A stretch of DNA of 5,000 nt from Syntrophobacterales bacterium (GTDB lineage Bacteria > Desulfobacterota > Syntrophia > Syntrophales > JAAYKM01). Positions 1-5,000 of the stretch are shown here, in pieces. Location of the stretch: contig JAITWQ010000174.1 in the NCBI GenBank assembly GCA_031285215.1, forward strand, positions 1 to 5,000. The letters run 5' to 3'. Position 1 is the first letter of the stretch; the number at the start of each line of letters is the position of its first letter. Below the pieces are notes generated by a model, which searched no databases, was not told where the DNA came from, and saw nothing but the letters and a program-made list of their open reading frames with translations. The position numbers and the translations under genes are program-made.

Positions 1-26
1 TTGCAAATCGGCGCGAGCAGGAAATT

Positions 27-102
27 CCCCTCCTTGGGAGGGGTGGCGCGAAGCGGCGGGGTGGTTGGAATTGGACACGAACAGCGGCAAAACCACGCCG
101 CC
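27..102. repeat. GC-rich palindromic element, probably an interspersed repeat
   Basis: Two nested symmetries are visible. A 7-bp perfect hairpin pairs cccctcc (27-33) with ggagggg (37-43) around a 3-base loop. A second inverted repeat pairs ggcggggtggtt (55-66) with aaccacgccgcc (91-102), with one mismatch and a 24-base spacer. The GC-rich stretch with the ggaggggtgg and ggggtggtt blocks resembles, from memory, short palindromic elements scattered between genes in many bacterial genomes; I cannot confirm copies here because the window holds only one. It sits far downstream of lpxC, as expected for a non-coding interspersed element. No transposase is present, so if mobile it would depend on a protein supplied elsewhere. 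Confidence 0.5.
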
Positions 103-127
103 AACGTCTGTAACGCCCCAAAAACGC

Positions 128-160
128 AAAAAAACCGCGAAACGTCAGAGGCGTTCGCGG
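128..160 (-). terminator. Probable intrinsic terminator facing lpxC
   Basis: Read on the minus strand, a hairpin pairs the 7-base arms ccgcgaa (135-141 on plus) and ttcgcgg (154-160), extended by two more pairs across a one-base bulge, with a loop of about 7 bases. It is followed directly by seven T residues (A-run at 128-134 on plus). A GC-rich stem with an adjacent T-run is the classical Rho-independent arrangement. It would end transcripts coming from lpxC, about 280 bases past that stop codon. The plus-strand reading lacks a T-run, so it appears one-directional. Confidence 0.65.
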
Positions 161-222
161 CAAAAAAATAATAAAAGTTTTTCTTAAATGATTGGTTGTT
201 AGGGTTAGTAGGAAGTAGAAAT

Positions 223-278
<56 letters not shown>

Positions 279-279
279 C

Positions 280-305
280 AAAAATCATGCCAAACACATT
301 GGCAT
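280..305 (-). terminator. Possible intrinsic terminator facing lpxC
   Basis: A perfect 7-bp stem pairs atgccaa (287-293) with ttggcat (299-305) around a 5-base loop. On the minus strand it is followed by GA and then five T residues (A-run 280-284 on plus). The stem is only moderately GC-rich and the T-run is short, so termination may be partial. It lies about 140 bases past the lpxC stop, between that gene and the tetranucleotide array. Confidence 0.45.
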
Positions 306-391
306 CATCCACTTTTTGCGAAAAATTAATTACTTTCTCCACTTTTTCTTAAAAACTCCTCACAAAACATGATAAATCAAATGATCTTCTC

Positions 392-436
392 AAAATACCC
401 ACCGCCGCCAAGAAATGCAAGCGGTTTTTAGGTGGG
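392..436 (-). terminator. Weak hairpin just after the lpxC stop
   Basis: The 6-bp arms cccacc (398-403) and ggtggg (431-436) pair, and a 4-bp inner stem of ccgc/gcgg can form inside with an asymmetric internal loop. On the minus strand the hairpin begins about 8 bases after the lpxC stop codon and is followed by TATTTT. The position is right for a terminator or an mRNA 3' end protector, but the large loop and broken T-run make it a weak one. Confidence 0.35.
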
Positions 437-443
437 CTTGGTT

Positions 444-1361
444 TTAAATGACGGATGTAAATCCCTGTTCGGAAACCGCAGGCTCCTCTTGAAAAGAGCC
501 GGGCGCGTGGTAGCGAAAGACCTGCCAGCAATCGGGATGGGCGGCCAATTCTTTCAGTAACATCAAATGGAGTTTATGCCCCGATTTATACGCACTGAAA
601 TGACCCAAAATCGGCATACCAATGAGAAACAAATCACCAATGGCATCCAGTATTTTGTGCTTTACAAACTCCAAGGGGTGGCGAAGCCCTTCTTTATTGA
701 TGATTTTTTCTTCATTCAGGACAATCGCATTCTTAAGGGAACCGCCCAGGGCCAAACCCTTCGCCTGCAAGTACTCCACATCTTTCAGAAAACCAAAAGT
801 TCTCGCAAAGCATATATCTTTCTCATAGGTTAATTCCGATAAGTTCAGATGATAACATTGATAGCCGATCAGAGGATGATCGAAATATATTTCATAAGTA
901 ATTTCAAAGGTTGAGCCTGGCTCAAGTTTCGCCCATCCCTCCCCTTCGGAAACTGATACTTCTTTGGTAATTTTCAGATACCGTCTCCCCAACTCCTGCT
1001 CCACGACACCTGTTTCTTTAATCATGTTCACGAAAGGCAGGGCGCTTCCGTCCATTACCGGAATTTCCGGCCCGCTAAGTTCGATGAGGGCATTATCAAT
1101 GCCCAAACCCCGCAAAGCGGAAAGAAGGTGCTCCACCGTCGAAACCGTATTGCCGTTGGTTCCGATGGTCGTCGCCAGCGTTGTATCGGACACATTTCCC
1201 ACCAGAGCATGAACACTGTTTTCCTCAACAATATCACTGCGGCTGAATACAATCCCTTTATCCGCATCGGCAGGCCTGATGACCATTTTTATTTTTCTGC
1301 CGGAATGCAAGCCGACACTGTTACACGTGATGTCGTTTTTTACCGTTTTTTGTAAGGACAT
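444..1361 (-). CDS. lpxC: UDP-3-O-acyl-N-acetylglucosamine deacetylase LpxC
   Basis: LpxC removes the acetyl group from UDP-3-O-acyl-N-acetylglucosamine, the committed step of lipid A synthesis, in the cytoplasm with a catalytic zinc ion. The 305-residue product matches the usual family length of about 300. Visible active-site parts are VEHLLSAL with E77 (general base) and H78 (zinc ligand), FVKHKILDAIGD with ligands H235 and D239, and SGHKLH with catalytic H262. The GLHSG motif near residues 17-21 and the PVMDGSALPFV block (101-111) are also typical. The ATG start gives the normal N-terminus; only a weak AGAG-like ribosome site precedes it. No other lipid A gene lies beside it, so it is not in an fabZ-lpxA type cluster here. 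It is separated from queH by 263 bases, which suggests its own promoter. E. coli controls LpxC by FtsH proteolysis; nothing in this sequence shows whether that applies. Identification is secure. Confidence 0.97.
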   Translation of the reverse strand: MSLQKTVKNDITCNSVGLHSGRKIKMVIRPADADKGIVFSRSDIVEENSVHALVGNVSDTTLATTIGTNGNTVSTVEHLLSALRGLGIDNALIELSGPEIPVMDGSALPFVNMIKETGVVEQELGRRYLKITKEVSVSEGEGWAKLEPGSTFEITYEIYFDHPLIGYQCYHLNLSELTYEKDICFARTFGFLKDVEYLQAKGLALGGSLKNAIVLNEEKIINKEGLRHPLEFVKHKILDAIGDLFLIGMPILGHFSAYKSGHKLHLMLLKELAAHPDCWQVFRYHAPGSFQEEPAVSEQGFTSVI

Positions 1362-1392
1362 AAAATGCTCTGATTTCGGTAATTTTTAAACC

Positions 1393-1426
1393 ATTCTCCC
1401 CATTGCCGCGAGGCAATCCGGGGAAT
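1393..1426. repeat. Bulged hairpin in the lpxC leader, repeat-like
   Basis: A perfect inner stem pairs attgcc (1402-1407) with ggcaat (1412-1417) around the tetraloop gcga. It stacks on an outer stem of cccc (1398-1401) with gggg (1420-1423) and att with aat, with 2-base bulges on each side. It ends about 30 bases before the lpxC start codon. Neither strand has a proper T-run, so it is not a standard terminator. The attgc/gcaatcc core resembles, from memory, a common interspersed palindromic repeat with internal sequence lost. A leader-RNA regulatory role for lpxC is the alternative. Confidence 0.55.
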
Positions 1427-1431
1427 ATTTC

Positions 1432-1458
1432 GTCATATCCTCTCAAAAACAATGCCAA
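1432..1458 (-). promoter_or_regulatory. Weak promoter candidate for lpxC
   Basis: On the minus strand TTGGCA (five of six matches to the sigma-70 -35 box) is followed after a short 15-base spacer by TATGAC (four of six to the -10 box). The same bases also give TGGCA-N6-TTGA, a partial match to the sigma-54 -24/-12 pattern, with GA in place of the -12 GC. Transcripts from here would start about 65 bases before lpxC and carry the 1393-1426 hairpin in their leader. Either match could be chance in AT-rich DNA. Confidence 0.22.
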
Positions 1459-1624
1459 ACGTTCTTCTCGCAGGGAAAACAAATTTAATAATACGCAACT
1501 GACCGTTTACACAGAGATTTTCACCACAAAGACTTTACAGGGCGACAGTTCTTCTTTTCTGCAAATGTATCTTTTTCGCCACAGGCAAGGATAATTCGTT
1601 GCTCCCTTTCTTCACATAAAACAT

Positions 1625-2155
1625 TTATTCCCGATAAAATCTCTCGCGCTCACTATAAATACATCCGCAGTATTTCTGCCGGTACATTGACCGTTCTTTG
1701 GAAAGCTGAACTCCTTCCTGCCAACCTTCACGGAAATCATGATAATAAAACGATACGCCATAATCTCTCGCCAAACTCTTCGCCGTGTGCACAATTAAAT
1801 CATGTTTTTGATATTTGCTGTACAGAAGCGTCGTTGTCAGGGCATCCATCCGCTTTTTACGGGCGATGGCGAAGGCATGCCGCAGACGCTCCTGATAACA
1901 ATAATGACAGCGATTTTCTTCATCGAAGGAAACCCTGCGGAAATATTGTTCAACGGAATATCCCGGTTCGATCATCAGGGATAAAGACTCTGCCGCCGCA
2001 AAATCACGCAATGTTTCCCGCCGTTTTTCATACTCCAAATAGGGATGGATATTAGGATTATAGAACAATCCCAAAATATCAAATCCCTCTTGCCGGAGAA
2101 TTTTCAGGGGGTAAACAGCACAAGGACCGCAGCATATGTGGAGCAAAATTTTCAT
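1625..2155 (-). CDS. queH: Epoxyqueuosine reductase QueH
   Basis: QueH (formerly DUF208) reduces epoxyqueuosine to queuosine at tRNA position 34, the last step of queuosine modification. It does the job of the unrelated cobalamin enzyme QueG but uses iron-sulfur chemistry. The 176-residue product has the family cysteine signature: HICCGPC with C8, C9 and C12, then CHYC with C83 and C86, and YRQKYCGC with C163 and C165. The N-terminal strand-loop and the YNPNIHPYLEYEKR block (32-45) are typical of this ATP-pyrophosphatase-like fold. The start ATG follows a weak AAGAAAA ribosome site, 30 bases after the ruvB stop, so it is probably co-transcribed with the ruv genes; the linkage of queuosine and ruv genes is common and need not mean shared function. 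No queA or tgt is visible in the window. Identification is firm; which cysteines bind the cluster cannot be read from sequence alone. Confidence 0.93.
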   Translation of the reverse strand: MKILLHICCGPCAVYPLKILRQEGFDILGLFYNPNIHPYLEYEKRRETLRDFAAAESLSLMIEPGYSVEQYFRRVSFDEENRCHYCYQERLRHAFAIARKKRMDALTTTLLYSKYQKHDLIVHTAKSLARDYGVSFYYHDFREGWQEGVQLSKERSMYRQKYCGCIYSERERFYRE

Positions 2156-2173
2156 AATTTTCTTAAAATCAGA

Positions 2174-2189
2174 TTGAGGCGGCCCTCAA
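2174..2189. other. Perfect hairpin over the ruvB stop codon
   Basis: The arms ttgagg (2174-2179) and cctcaa (2184-2189) form a perfect 6-bp stem with a 4-base loop, covering the ruvB stop codon (2186-2188). On the minus strand it is followed by TCTGATTTT, a poor T-run. It could reduce read-through into queH or affect ribosome transfer, or it may be chance. Confidence 0.35.
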
Positions 2190-3202
2190 AAAAGTTCATT
2201 TTGTCTCTGCGTCCACAGCCTGCCAAAATGTTCATAGGCAAGCCTGGTCGCCATCCTTCCCCGCGCCGTCCTCTGCAGATATCCCTCCTGAATTAAATAT
2301 GGCTCATACACATCTTCCAATGTTGTTTTTTCTTCACCGATTGCCGCAGACAAATTCTCAAGGCCGACAGGACCGCCGTTAAACCGGTCAATGACCATGA
2401 GGAGAATGGTTCTGTCCATTTGGTCAAAGCCTTTCTCATCCACCTCAAACTGTTCCAGAGCTTCAACGGCAACGGCATGTGAAATTACGCCGCGCGCCTT
2501 CACCTGGGCATAATCCCGCACGCGCTTAAGAAGGCGATTGGCAATCCTTGGCGTTCCCCGTGACCGGCGTGCCAACTCACATGCCCCGTCCCGGTCAATT
2601 TCAATATTTAGGATTTTCGCTGACCTTGTGACAATAATCGCCAGCTCGTCCGCCGTGTAAAATTCAAACCGAAAACTGATCCCAAAACGATCCCGAAGAG
2701 GCGATGTCAAAAGACCGGCGCGGGTCGTTGCGCCAACTAAGGTAAACTTGGGAATTTCAAGTTTCATGGAACGTGCGGAGGGGCCTTGCCCGATGACAAC
2801 ATCAATATAATAATCTTCCATGGCGGGATAAAGAATTTCCTCCACCACATGGGACAGGCGGTGAATTTCATCAATGAACAGAATATCCTTATCATGAAGG
2901 TTGGTCAAAATAGCGGCAAGATCGCCAGGGCGCTCAATAACGGGGCCGGAAGTCACTTTAATATCCACGCCCAATTCGCGGGAAACGATGTAGGCAAGCG
3001 TTGTCTTACCCAATCCGGGCGGACCATAGAGAAGCACGTGATCCAGTACATCCCTGCGGCCCTTTGCCGCATCAATGAAGATAGAAAGATTCTGCCTTAT
3101 CTTCTTTTGTCCAATATACTCTGCAATGCTCTGAGGCCGAAGAGAAAGCTCTTCGTGTTCATCCTCCAGCAAGGTGGGTACGATTATTGTTTCTCGCTCC
3201 AA
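2186..3202 (-). CDS. ruvB: Holliday junction branch migration helicase RuvB
   Basis: RuvB is the AAA+ motor that assembles as hexamers on RuvA-bound Holliday junctions and pumps DNA to move the branch point. The 338-residue product is close to the E. coli length of 336. Motifs in order are Walker [10 protein letters not shown] (60-68, K66), Walker [10 protein letters not shown] (108-116), sensor 1 region GATTRAG (157-163), the arginine finger in SPLRDRFG (R170), sensor 2 in [11 protein letters not shown] (R219), and a C-terminal winged-helix DNA-binding domain from about 255, including [15 protein letters not shown] and [10 protein letters not shown]. The start is TTG: the frame after the ruvA stop has no ATG or GTG, the next methionine is residue 128, and the TTG start gives the expected N-terminus. 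A GGTGG ribosome-site-like sequence lies 4 bases before it. The gene lies 45 bases after ruvA and in the same frame. Identification is secure. Confidence 0.98.
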   Translation of the reverse strand: MERETIIVPTLLEDEHEELSLRPQSIAEYIGQKKIRQNLSIFIDAAKGRRDVLDHVLLYGPPGLGKTTLAYIVSRELGVDIKVTSGPVIERPGDLAAILTNLHDKDILFIDEIHRLSHVVEEILYPAMEDYYIDVVIGQGPSARSMKLEIPKFTLVGATTRAGLLTSPLRDRFGISFRFEFYTADELAIIVTRSAKILNIEIDRDGACELARRSRGTPRIANRLLKRVRDYAQVKARGVISHAVAVEALEQFEVDEKGFDQMDRTILLMVIDRFNGGPVGLENLSAAIGEEKTTLEDVYEPYLIQEGYLQRTARGRMATRLAYEHFGRLWTQRQNELF

Positions 3203-3247
3203 AACGCCACCACTTATTTCTGCGGCAAGGGAAACACAATTTGCCGC

Positions 3248-3859
3248 TTATTTTGCCAAAATCTTTAAACTTTTCTTTAAAATAATGTCCAAGGAGGCGT
3301 TTTCTGCCTCCGTGTCACGCAAAACCTGATCCAGAACATCGCTTATTCTTTGCTGCTTGTAGCCCAGATTCACAAGGGCCGACAGGGCATCCTCTTTAAT
3401 CAGGCGCGTATCCTCCGAAACTCCGGACGCCTCTTCCCCCCATTCGGTTGACAGGCCAATAATTTTCTTGTCCCTTAAATCAAAAATAATGCGTTCCGCC
3501 GTTTTTCTCCCCACGCCGGGAATACGGACAAGACGATCTAAGTCGCCATGGGCGATAGAAGAAACGAGATCAGAAAAATCTGTGCCGGAAATGATGTTGA
3601 TGGCCAGCTTTGGCCCAATGCCCGTCACCGTAATCAGAAGCTGGAAAACATCCTTTTCTTTTTGCGTCAGAAAGCCAAAAAGAGTCATGGCATCTTCCCT
3701 GATATGCGTATGAATTTTAAGGACAACTTTCTGGTTTATTTCGGGCAGCTCGTAAAAGGTCGTCAGGGGAACGATTATCTCATAACCTATCCCCATCGCT
3801 TCAACGATAATGCAAGCCGGCGTTTTTTCAATGAGAAGTCCATCAATCCTGGCAATCAT
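3248..3859 (-). CDS. ruvA: Holliday junction DNA-binding protein RuvA
   Basis: RuvA binds the four-way junction as a tetramer, holds it open and loads RuvB. The 203-residue length equals the E. coli protein. Residues 1-63 form the OB-fold domain and contain the acidic pin E55-D56 in REDAMTLFGF, which keeps the arms apart. Two helix-hairpin-helix motifs follow, VTGIGPKLA (78-86) and IPGVGRKTA (113-121), which grip the DNA backbone. After an acidic, flexible linker (about 138-152), the C-terminal three-helix domain (about 155-203, with ALSALVNLGYK) is the RuvB contact. The ATG overlaps the ruvC stop by one base (TAATG), a layout that usually indicates translational coupling; an AAAGGA site lies about 12 bases upstream, slightly far. 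Identification is secure. Confidence 0.98.
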   Translation of the reverse strand: MIARIDGLLIEKTPACIIVEAMGIGYEIIVPLTTFYELPEINQKVVLKIHTHIREDAMTLFGFLTQKEKDVFQLLITVTGIGPKLAINIISGTDFSDLVSSIAHGDLDRLVRIPGVGRKTAERIIFDLRDKKIIGLSTEWGEEASGVSEDTRLIKEDALSALVNLGYKQQRISDVLDQVLRDTEAENASLDIILKKSLKILAK

Positions 3860-4368
3860 TACAGAGACGTTTCCTTTCTGGAATGCAGATGGCAGATAGC
3901 AATAGCCAAAGCATCCGACGCGTCGGGAGGCGCCAGTTCTTTCAGGTGCAAAATGGCCTGAACCATCTTTTGTACCTGGTGTTTCTCGGCGCGGCCATAC
4001 CCCACAACGGCACTTTTAACTTCTAGGGGTGAATACTCGTAAACAGGCAATTTTTCTGACGAGCCGGCTAAGATCGTTACTCCGCGCACTTGTGCCTGTT
4101 TGACCAGGCTTTTAATGTTTTTCCCATAAAAAACATCTTCAACCGCTAAAATATGGGGGCCATGATCACGGATAAGAGTCACAAGTTCCTGATAGATATG
4201 GGAGAGAGACTCTGAAAATTTATGATATTTACTCCCTTTGATCTCTCCGTGAAGAATATGAAAGGGGTTCCCATTCTTCCTTTCGATGAGGCCGTAACCC
4301 GTCACTTGCAGGCCGGGGTCAATTCCCAATATTCTTACCCCTTCCCTGATTTCCGAAAACTCAACCAA
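3859..4368 (-). CDS. ruvC: Crossover junction endodeoxyribonuclease RuvC
   Basis: RuvC is the RNase H-fold nuclease that cuts Holliday junctions symmetrically with magnesium, as a dimer acting with RuvAB. The four acidic catalytic positions are all seen: D17 in LGIDPG, E77 in AVEDVF, and D149 and D152 in [11 protein letters not shown]. The basic and aromatic blocks [17 protein letters not shown] (80-96) and [12 protein letters not shown] (125-136) match family patterns. The start chosen is TTG at 4366-4368; a stop lies two codons upstream, and no ATG or GTG exists before the catalytic core. This gives 169 residues and an N-terminus about ten residues longer than E. coli RuvC. A second TTG (codon 14), preceded by a purine-rich AGGGAAGGGG, is possible but would leave only three residues before D17 and disrupt the first strand. 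The start overlaps the yebC end by 8 bases. Function is secure, start less so. Confidence 0.96.
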   Translation of the reverse strand: MVEFSEIREGVRILGIDPGLQVTGYGLIERKNGNPFHILHGEIKGSKYHKFSESLSHIYQELVTLIRDHGPHILAVEDVFYGKNIKSLVKQAQVRGVTILAGSSEKLPVYEYSPLEVKSAVVGYGRAEKHQVQKMVQAILHLKELAPPDASDALAIAICHLHSRKETSL

Positions 4369-5000
4369 GGTTTATCTTTTCCATTATTTCGTCATCAATA
4401 TCAAAGTTTGCATATACATTCTGAACATCATCGTTGTCTTCCAATTTTTCCATCATTTTGAGCATTTGCTCCGCTTTTCCCATATCCAGTTTTACCTCAT
4501 TCTGTGGAATCATCGTAATTTTTGCTGCTAAAAAAGATAATTTTTTCTCGGCAAGGGCGTTTTTTACTGTCTCAAAGTCGGCGATAGAAGTAATGACAGC
4601 AAACTCGTCCCCATCATGCTGCACATCCTCTGCGCCAACCTCCAAAGCTGCTTCCATCAGCACGTCTTCTTCTACGGTTTGAGCATCAACCATAATCATA
4701 CCCTTTTTTTCAAATATCCAGGCGACGCAGCCATTTTCGCCCAAGTTGCCCCCGCTTTTTGAAAAAATATGACGAACCTCCGCAACAGTACGCTGTTTAT
4801 TATCCGTCATTACTTCAACAAGAACAGCGACCCCACCTGGCCCATAACCTTCATAAGTCAGTTCTTCGTAATTTACCCCTCCTTCAGCAGCGCCAACGCC
4901 CTTTTTGATGGCGCGATCAATGTTATCCTTGGGCATATTTTCATTTTTCGCCTCAAGAATTGCCGCTCGTAACCTGGGATTCCCTTCGGGGTCGCCACCG
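4361..5000 (-). CDS. yebC: YebC/TACO1 family protein (5' end outside window)
   Basis: The last 212 residues of a YebC/TACO1 (DUF28) protein are visible; the frame is open to the right edge and begins with [13 protein letters not shown], so about 40 N-terminal residues are missing compared with the 246-residue E. coli protein. The methionine at 4934-4936 is internal, not the start. Family blocks are [32 protein letters not shown] and [12 protein letters not shown], with an acidic C-terminal part ([19 protein letters not shown]). YebC was long annotated as a transcriptional regulator; more recent work on the family supports a role on the ribosome in relieving stalls at proline-rich stretches. 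It precedes ruvC in many bacteria and probably heads this operon. Its end overlaps the ruvC start by 8 bases, which suggests coupled translation. Family assignment is secure, the biochemical role less so. Confidence 0.95.
   Translation of the reverse strand, partial: GGDPEGNPRLRAAILEAKNENMPKDNIDRAIKKGVGAAEGGVNYEELTYEGYGPGGVAVLVEVMTDNKQRTVAEVRHIFSKSGGNLGENGCVAWIFEKKGMIMVDAQTVEEDVLMEAALEVGAEDVQHDGDEFAVITSIADFETVKNALAEKKLSFLAAKITMIPQNEVKLDMGKAEQMLKMMEKLEDNDDVQNVYANFDIDDEIMEKINLG

Larger units (their letters stand above)
1362..1624. other. Intergenic region between queH and lpxC
   Basis: This gap of 263 bases is the longest within the gene block and should hold the lpxC promoter and leader. It contains a strong bulged hairpin at 1393-1426 and a weak promoter-like site at 1432-1458, listed separately. 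I see no clear terminator after queH: the short GCC-GGC pairing near 1577-1586 is too small. A 63-codon plus-strand frame (1403-1594) begins inside the hairpin and has no recognisable features. Nothing else is identifiable. Confidence 0.6.

Noticed and set aside
1..171. Plus-strand frame open from the left edge to a TAA at 169-171
   Set aside because: It runs through the palindromic element and a terminator-like hairpin, ends in lysine-rich low complexity, and gives no recognisable domain. It could be the tail of a gene beginning outside the window, but nothing supports this.
349..531. Minus-strand 60-codon frame
   Set aside because: It overlaps the end of lpxC in another frame, continues into non-coding hairpin sequence and has no family features.
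1403..1594. Plus-strand 63-codon frame in the queH-lpxC gap
   Set aside because: Its start lies inside the 1393-1426 hairpin, there is no ribosome site and the protein has no recognisable motif.
1687..2055. Plus-strand 122-codon frame opposite queH
   Set aside because: It is antisense to a gene with full family motifs; no motif is seen in its own translation.
2156..2185. PreQ1 or other riboswitch controlling queH
   Set aside because: The spacer is only 30 bases and holds just a simple hairpin; no aptamer fits.
2786..3268. Plus-strand 160-codon frame opposite ruvB
   Set aside because: It is the longest antisense frame, but it lies wholly opposite conserved ruvB sequence plus the ruvA-ruvB spacer and shows no domain.
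4361..4936. yebC starting at the methionine at 4934-4936
   Set aside because: The frame continues upstream with conserved family sequence ([13 protein letters not shown]), so that methionine is internal and the gene is cut by the window edge.

Overview
The window is a housekeeping stretch of a Gram-negative bacterial chromosome, with every recognisable gene on the minus strand. Transcription runs from right to left: yebC (its 5' end lies beyond the right edge), ruvC, ruvA, ruvB, queH, then a 263-base intergenic region, then lpxC, then about 440 bases without a gene at the left edge. An lpxC gene implies an outer membrane with lipid A. From memory of family sequences, the LpxC style (RTFGFLKDVEYL, FVKHKILDAIGD) and the yebC-ruvCAB-queH order suggest a Desulfobacterota lineage such as Syntrophia or Geobacter relatives. 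Gram-negative Firmicutes are a less likely alternative. This placement is an inference from impression, not from a search.

Right part (2186-5000): yebC overlaps ruvC by 8 bases, ruvC overlaps ruvA by 1 base (TAATG), and ruvB follows ruvA after 45 bases. Together they form a compact, probably co-transcribed and translationally coupled unit for Holliday-junction processing: RuvA binds the junction, RuvB drives branch migration, and RuvC cuts. RuvB certainly appears to start at TTG, and RuvC probably does. queH follows ruvB after 30 bases and encodes the iron-sulfur epoxyqueuosine reductase that finishes queuosine synthesis in tRNA. All catalytic residues I could look for are present, so these genes look intact.

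Centre (1362-1624): no gene is visible. The region holds a strong bulged hairpin just upstream of lpxC that resembles a decayed interspersed palindromic repeat, plus only weak promoter candidates. lpxC (444-1361) encodes the zinc deacetylase of the committed step of lipid A synthesis and has all its metal ligands.

Left part (1-443): no convincing gene. Leftward from the lpxC stop there are three hairpins facing the lpxC transcript, two of them followed by T-runs like intrinsic terminators. There is also a 14-unit AGTA tetranucleotide repeat and a GC-rich palindromic element that looks like an interspersed repeat.

I found no undescribed multi-gene system. The items most worth a second look are the tetranucleotide array, the two palindromic repeat-like elements, and the ruvA-ruvB junction, where one TAA separates two genes in the same reading frame.
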